From the NCBI RefSeq assembly GCF_046097095.1, contig NZ_CP175698.1:3224001-3288000 (forward strand): a stretch of DNA of 64,000 bases. The letters are read 5' to 3'. Positions 59,868 to 64,000 of the stretch are shown in pieces. Source of the stretch: Natrinema sp046097095 (GTDB lineage Archaea > Halobacteriota > Halobacteria > Halobacteriales > Natrialbaceae). How positions within the stretch are numbered: the stretch's first letter is position 1; the number at the start of each line of letters is the position of its first letter. The notes under the pieces are model-generated. The model ran no database searches. It saw nothing but the letters and a program-made list of their open reading frames with translations, and was not told the origin of the DNA. A program made the position numbers and the translations under genes.

Positions 59868-60019
59868 CCGGCCGGGTCCGATCAGGGCATTCGAGCCCGA
59901 CCGGGGCACCGTCCGCAGGTTCAAGTACGGACGGGCGGCCAGCCCCGCCGTGATTCGCGACATCGACTCTCGCTCGAGCGTCGAACCGACCGATTCGGAC
60001 AAGCCAGATCTGGTGGACG

Positions 60020-60649
60020 ATGGGCCATAGGGCGCTGGTCGCCTACCGGCGACCGAACGGACGCTACGACCTGCGGTACAGCCACTGGGGCGGCGAGGAC
60101 CTCTCGCTCGCCGCCGAGATAACCGCCACGACGCCGCTCGCCGATGGCGCTGTCGAGGGCGAACTGCTGGCCGATTCGGTCGCCCGCGATCGGATTCTGA
60201 CCGACCATCTCGACCCCTGCGTCCACGAGGCGCTCTATCTCGTCGCGCCGGCGGCGAACTACCGGGTCGATCCCTACCGCGTCTGCTGGCTCGAGTGGGG
60301 AACCGGGCAGAATCCCGGCCGAGGTACGATCGTCGCGGTCGATCCCGCGGCCGATAGCGCGGTCAGGCGCTGGGTTCGCGCCACCAAGACCGCGCTGGCG
60401 GACATCGTCGAGATGGGGGCGCTCTCCCGGCGGGCAGCGCGGACGTATCTCGAGGCTCGCGTGTGCGAGGAATACGACGGCATCGTCTACACCTACGGAG
60501 ACTCGTCGGCGGCCGACTCGGGGATACCGGACGCACCGCCGTCAACGCGCTGGCCCGAGGGGCGAGCGAACGGCGGTGAAAACCGGACGGAGAACGCGAA
60601 CGAGACGGACGACGAGAGCGAAAGCGGCGACGGGAACGCGTTCCGCTGA
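60020..60649 (+). CDS. Haloarchaeal DUF6735-like protein
   Basis: A 209-residue soluble protein: 'GHRALVAYRRPNGRYDLRYSHWGGEDLSL' and 'VCWLEWGTGQNPGRGTIVAVDP' recall the haloarchaeal DUF6735 family. The last 45 residues are a low-complexity acidic tail. No function is known. Its TGA abuts the convergent MutS gene's stop. Confidence 0.7.
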   Translation: MGHRALVAYRRPNGRYDLRYSHWGGEDLSLAAEITATTPLADGAVEGELLADSVARDRILTDHLDPCVHEALYLVAPAANYRVDPYRVCWLEWGTGQNPGRGTIVAVDPAADSAVRRWVRATKTALADIVEMGALSRRAARTYLEARVCEEYDGIVYTYGDSSAADSGIPDAPPSTRWPEGRANGGENRTENANETDDESESGDGNAFR

Positions 60650-62482
60650 TCACTCGCCGGTGGTCCAGCGGGCGTCCGCGAGCGTCCGCTGAACGACTTC
60701 GTTACCGACGGCTTCCCCAAGCAGTTCGAACCCGGCGCGCTCGCTTCGGTCGCTCGCGTTCGCGACGAGTCGCGAGACGATGAACTCCGGCGTCGACCGA
60801 CCCACGGTGCCAAAGCGGGGCTGATAATCGACGAGCAACTCGAGATCGGGGTTCAACCCCTCCGCGAAGATGCCGTCGACCCGCGCTTCGGGCGGCAGCG
60901 GCTCTAAGTCGTCCGCGAGGTGGGTGACGAACACGCCCAGCGCCTCGCGGTCGACGGAGAGGGTGACCAGCCCGTGGAGCAGGTCGGCCGCGCTGCCCGG
61001 CTCCGTGATCGCCTCGAACTCGTCGACCAGCATCAGCGTGCGCCCGCCCGATGACAGCGGGGGGACGATCGACCGCAGCGTCGACTCGAGGACGCCGGCG
61101 TTGAAACTCGCGTGTCGGCGATGGAAGACCAGCGAGTCGACCGGCGTCACTTCGGCCCGGTCTGCGGGGACCGGCAGCCCCATCGTCGCCAACAGGACGA
61201 CCTGACACAGCGTCTCGAGCAAGGTCGTCTTCCCGCCGCTGTTGGCTCCGGTCAGGACGGCGACGCGCTCCGCGCCGGGGACCGCGTTCACGCCGTCGGG
61301 AACGCTCGTTACGTCGTGCTCGCCGAGCGCGTAGGTGACCGGCTGGACCGACTCGTCGTCGCGCGCCGCGAGCGTAAGATTACGCGCGTTGACGACCGAG
61401 ACGGCGGCTTCCTCGTCGGTTTGCACACTTCGTGCACTCGTTTCTCTCGAGGCGCTTTGCGCTTCGCCCTCGATGAACTTGGGGCGCGTGCAGTCGTACT
61501 CGAGGGCAAACCGGGCCAGCGAGAGGTGCAGTGCGATGTCGTCGACCGCCGATACGGCTCGATCGACGGCGTCGCGGTTCTCCGCGAGCGTCCCCTTGAG
61601 GTCGCTCGCGACGAGCACCTCCCGCTCGTCGAGCGCGGCGGTGAGATCGCTCCGAAGGGTTCGCAGCGTGGCACCGACGAAGTCCGTCGCATCGGTCGCA
61701 TCGGTCGGCATCGCGTCACGAACGCGGTCGATCGTCACGTCCGCCTCGCTCAGCAGACGGTCCTCGAAAGACTGGCGAAAGCCCTCCACGTCGCGGACGC
61801 CCGCCGATCGGAGGTCGTCGATCAGTTCGAGCGCGTCGGCGTCCATGTCCTCGATTGCACCCAGCGCGTCCCGGAGGCGGTCGAGTTCCTCGTCGGCCCC
61901 GTCGCGGACCCTCCCCCCGCGGCCGTCCAGCGCCGACAGCGCTTCGGCGGCGTCCTCGAGCCGATCAGCGTCGAGGTCGGCGATCGCGGCGAACGGCCCG
62001 GAATCAACACCGGCCTCGAGCAGCGCCAGCGCGGCTTCGACGGCCGCGTGCTCGCTACCGTCGCGTTCGTCGTAGCGCTCGTAGGCCTCGAGGACGGTTT
62101 CGCGATCGTCTTCGGCGAGGTCGGCCCAGGCATCCCGCGCGGCGAGGACGTCCTCGAGCCGATCCTCCATCGCACCGCGGTCGGCAAGCGGTGTGAGCAC
62201 CCGGATCCGGTCGGCCGCACGCTGGGTGACCGCGTGGTCGACCGCCAGATCGAGCAGTTCGTTGTATGCCGAGCGGGCGTCGCTCGTCGCCAAAACGTCG
62301 ATTCCAGCGCCGCCGGTCGCGCGACGCAGGATCCGCGTCGCTCGCCCGCGAGCGAGTCCGGCGTCGGCCAGCGCCCGTACATCGCCGCTCTCGATTGCCC
62401 GGATCGCTTCCTCCCGCCCCAGCTCGTCGACCAGCGTCTCCCGCGTTTTCGGGCCGACACCCCAGTACTCCTCGAGTCGCAT
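60650..62482 (-). CDS. MutS-type ATPase with N-terminal helix-hairpin-helix
   Basis: A 610-residue MutS-family protein. N-terminal 55 residues contain HhH motifs ('YWGVGPKTRETLVDELG', 'AGLARGRATRIL'). A long helical lever follows (about 100-330) and the C-terminal ATPase has Walker A 'TGANSGGKTTLLETLCQ', Walker B 'LMLVDEFEAITEPG' and the H-loop 'FVTHLADDL'. There is no mismatch-recognition domain and no Smr nuclease, so it differs from MutS1 and MutS2. It may bind branched DNA via the HhH. ATG at 62482 is the only start giving that N-terminus. Confidence 0.85.
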   Translation of the reverse strand: MRLEEYWGVGPKTRETLVDELGREEAIRAIESGDVRALADAGLARGRATRILRRATGGAGIDVLATSDARSAYNELLDLAVDHAVTQRAADRIRVLTPLADRGAMEDRLEDVLAARDAWADLAEDDRETVLEAYERYDERDGSEHAAVEAALALLEAGVDSGPFAAIADLDADRLEDAAEALSALDGRGGRVRDGADEELDRLRDALGAIEDMDADALELIDDLRSAGVRDVEGFRQSFEDRLLSEADVTIDRVRDAMPTDATDATDFVGATLRTLRSDLTAALDEREVLVASDLKGTLAENRDAVDRAVSAVDDIALHLSLARFALEYDCTRPKFIEGEAQSASRETSARSVQTDEEAAVSVVNARNLTLAARDDESVQPVTYALGEHDVTSVPDGVNAVPGAERVAVLTGANSGGKTTLLETLCQVVLLATMGLPVPADRAEVTPVDSLVFHRRHASFNAGVLESTLRSIVPPLSSGGRTLMLVDEFEAITEPGSAADLLHGLVTLSVDREALGVFVTHLADDLEPLPPEARVDGIFAEGLNPDLELLVDYQPRFGTVGRSTPEFIVSRLVANASDRSERAGFELLGEAVGNEVVQRTLADARWTTGE

Positions 62483-62693
62483 ACCCCTTGCACTCGAGGC
62501 GATGCTCTTGAACGCTGTGTCATCCGTGGTACACTGTCCGAGCACCGCGACCGTCTCGATTCGATCGGCCGTCCGCTCACAGCCGCCGGTCTGGATCCGG
62601 ACTCGAGCGCCGTCGCGCGATCTTCCGAACGATATGCACGAACGTGGGTAACGATAGGGAATGGAAGGGACTGGAGAGGCACAAACACGGGGA

Positions 62694-62700
62694 TTTTTAT
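62694..62700 (+). promoter_or_regulatory. TATA element for purF
   Basis: TTTTTAT about 28 nt before the ATG at 62725 fits a leaderless transcript. Confidence 0.45.
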
Positions 62701-62724
62701 CGGCTCGATACCCTACTGCCTCCC

Positions 62725-64000
62725 ATGACTGATGGGCGGGGCGAGACTCCCCGGCGAACAGGAATGACCGAAAAGTGCGGCGTCGTCGGCGTCTCACTCG
62801 ACGGTCGGGACGCGGCACGACCGTTGTACTACGCGCTCTATGCACTCCAGCACCGCGGCCAGGAATCCGCGGGGATCGTCACCCACGACGGCTTCCAACA
62901 GCACAGCCACGTCGATATGGGGCTCGTGGGCGACGCCTTCGGCGAGGGCGACCTCGACGCGCTCAACGGGGCAGCGGGGATCGGTCACGTCCGGTATCCG
63001 ACGGCCGGCTCGGTCGACTCCTCGTGTGCACAGCCCTTCTCCGTCTCGTTCAAGAGCGGTTCGCTGGGCCTCAGCCACAACGGCAACCTCGTCAACGCCG
63101 ACGAGATCCGCGACGAACTCGCCGCCGCCGGCCACGCGTTCACCAGCGACGGTGACACCGAGGTTATCGCCCACGACCTCGCGCGGAATCTCTTAGAGGA
63201 GGATCTAGTCCGGGCCGTCAAGCACACGATGGGCCGCATCCACGGCTCCTACTCGCTGACGATCACCCACGACGACACGGTCCTTGGCGTGCGCGATCCA
63301 CAGGGGAATCGCCCGCTCTGTATCGGCGAACTCGAGGACGGCTACATTCTGGCCTCCGAATCGGCCGCGATCGACACGTTAGACGGCGACCTCGTCCGCG
63401 ACGTGCGGCCGGGCGAACTGGTCGTCCTCCGAGACGACGGGCAGGGCTTCGACACCTACCAGCTCGTCGAGAACGAACACACCGCCCACTGCTTTTTCGA
63501 ACACGTCTACTTCGCGCGACCGGACAGCGTCATCGACGACACGCTGGTCTACGAGGCTCGGCGCGAACTCGGGCGCAAGCTCTGGGAGGAAAGCGGCGTC
63601 GAGACCGACGTCGTGATGCCGGTGCCCGACTCCGGGCGCGCGTTCGCGTCGGGCTACGCTGACGCGGCCGGCGAGACGACCGCCGACGGCGAACCCCGCG
63701 ATGCCGACGACGAGGGCGTCGAGTTCGCCGAGGGGCTGATGAAAAACCGGTACGTCGGCCGGACGTTTATCATGCCGACCCAGGACGAGCGCGAGCGCGC
63801 GGTCCGGCTGAAACTCAACCCGATCAAGTCCACCATCGAGGGCAAAACGGTCACCGTCATCGACGACTCGATCGTCCGCGGGACGACCTCGACCCAGCTC
63901 GTCCAGCTCCTCAAAGACTGCGGAGCCGAGGAGGTTCACGTCCGTATCGGCGCGCCCGCGATCGTCGCCCCCTGTTACATGGGAATCGACATGGCCACCC
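62725..64000 (+). CDS. purF: Amidophosphoribosyltransferase PurF (5' part, runs off the window)
   Basis: The first 425 codons of PurF, which transfers glutamine nitrogen to PRPP in the first step of purine synthesis. A 13- to 17-residue leader precedes the N-terminal catalytic Cys in 'MTEKCGVVGVSLDGRDAARP', which is exposed by processing. Glutaminase motifs: 'LQHRGQESAGI', 'GIGHVRYPTAGS', 'LSHNGNLVNA'. PRPP-binding: 'TVTVIDDSIVRGTTSTQLVQLL'. The frame is open to the right edge. The ATG at 62725 fits the TATA at 62694; an alternative ATG at 62764 would start directly at 'MTEKCG'. Confidence 0.93.
   Translation, partial: MTDGRGETPRRTGMTEKCGVVGVSLDGRDAARPLYYALYALQHRGQESAGIVTHDGFQQHSHVDMGLVGDAFGEGDLDALNGAAGIGHVRYPTAGSVDSSCAQPFSVSFKSGSLGLSHNGNLVNADEIRDELAAAGHAFTSDGDTEVIAHDLARNLLEEDLVRAVKHTMGRIHGSYSLTITHDDTVLGVRDPQGNRPLCIGELEDGYILASESAAIDTLDGDLVRDVRPGELVVLRDDGQGFDTYQLVENEHTAHCFFEHVYFARPDSVIDDTLVYEARRELGRKLWEESGVETDVVMPVPDSGRAFASGYADAAGETTADGEPRDADDEGVEFAEGLMKNRYVGRTFIMPTQDERERAVRLKLNPIKSTIEGKTVTVIDDSIVRGTTSTQLVQLLKDCGAEEVHVRIGAPAIVAPCYMGIDMAT

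Noticed and set aside
1..64000. CRISPR arrays, rRNA and tRNA genes
   Set aside because: The only regular repeats are coding repeats in the surface protein; I found no spaced repeats, rRNA-like sequence or cloverleaf.
1..64000. Reassignment of TAG to an amino acid
   Set aside because: Several intact genes end in TAG at natural positions, so the codon acts as a stop here; only local suppression or decay is left open.

Overview
The window is chromosomal DNA of an extremely halophilic archaeon (class Halobacteria). The repertoire and the very frequent CTCGAG hexamer suggest the Natrialbaceae side (Natrinema/Haloterrigena-like), but the genus cannot be fixed from sequence alone. Signs are high GC with strong GC3, acidic proteins, many twin-arginine (Tat) signals, TATA boxes about 25-35 nt before start codons (leaderless mRNAs), and halophile-only small zinc proteins and winged-helix regulators. 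I recognise no rRNA, tRNA, CRISPR array or insertion sequence. Gene calls are by eye; family names rest on motif recognition, not database searches.

Layout. 0-5.2 kb: regulators (PadR, winged-helix proteins, two of them membrane-anchored) around a sequon-packed repetitive surface protein. 5.7-12.5 kb: sugar-nucleotide epimerase, dihydroorotase, Tat-secreted protein, dihydroorotate dehydrogenase and acyl-CoA synthetase. 12.6-13.9 kb: CbtB-CbtA cobalt transport genes with a small 2Fe-2S protein. 14.2-22.6 kb: a nine-gene Mrp/Mnh-type cation/proton antiporter operon with overlapping start/stop codons. 22.7-26.6 kb: a degenerate tyrosine recombinase coupled to a 48-codon ORF, a glycerophosphodiesterase and a hydrolase. 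27-33.8 kb: YHS-containing permease, winged-helix/membrane protein pair, UspA, tandem VOC protein, NhaC antiporter, Drg GTPase. 34-44.6 kb: a Tat-secreted multi-Ig protein, TiaS, an HTH regulator, glutaredoxin-like protein, NCS2 permease, TrkA, an orphan DNA methyltransferase, a glutathionyl-hydroquinone-reductase-like protein. 49.2-64 kb: short-chain and medium-chain dehydrogenases, an S1-type protease lipoprotein, a redox/metal group (2Fe-2S ferredoxin, DCC protein, cupredoxin protein, DyP-like protein, ferritin-like protein), HAD and HTTM proteins, a MutS-type ATPase, and the 5' part of purF at the right edge.

The most unusual region is 44.8-49.1 kb. It holds a DUF4157 (eCIS-core, HExxH) protein followed by a partner gene, then a 5'-truncated second DUF4157 copy with an unrelated C-terminus and a diverged paralogue of the partner. 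This is the expected arrangement for a polymorphic, exchangeable-tip effector locus with an added cassette. The first copy has an in-frame amber codon that looks like a CAG-to-TAG change. A second gene, the cupredoxin protein at 53.3-54.7 kb, also has one in-frame amber, at a probable Trp codon. Other genes here end normally in TAG, so decay or sequencing error is likelier than recoding, but both deserve checking.
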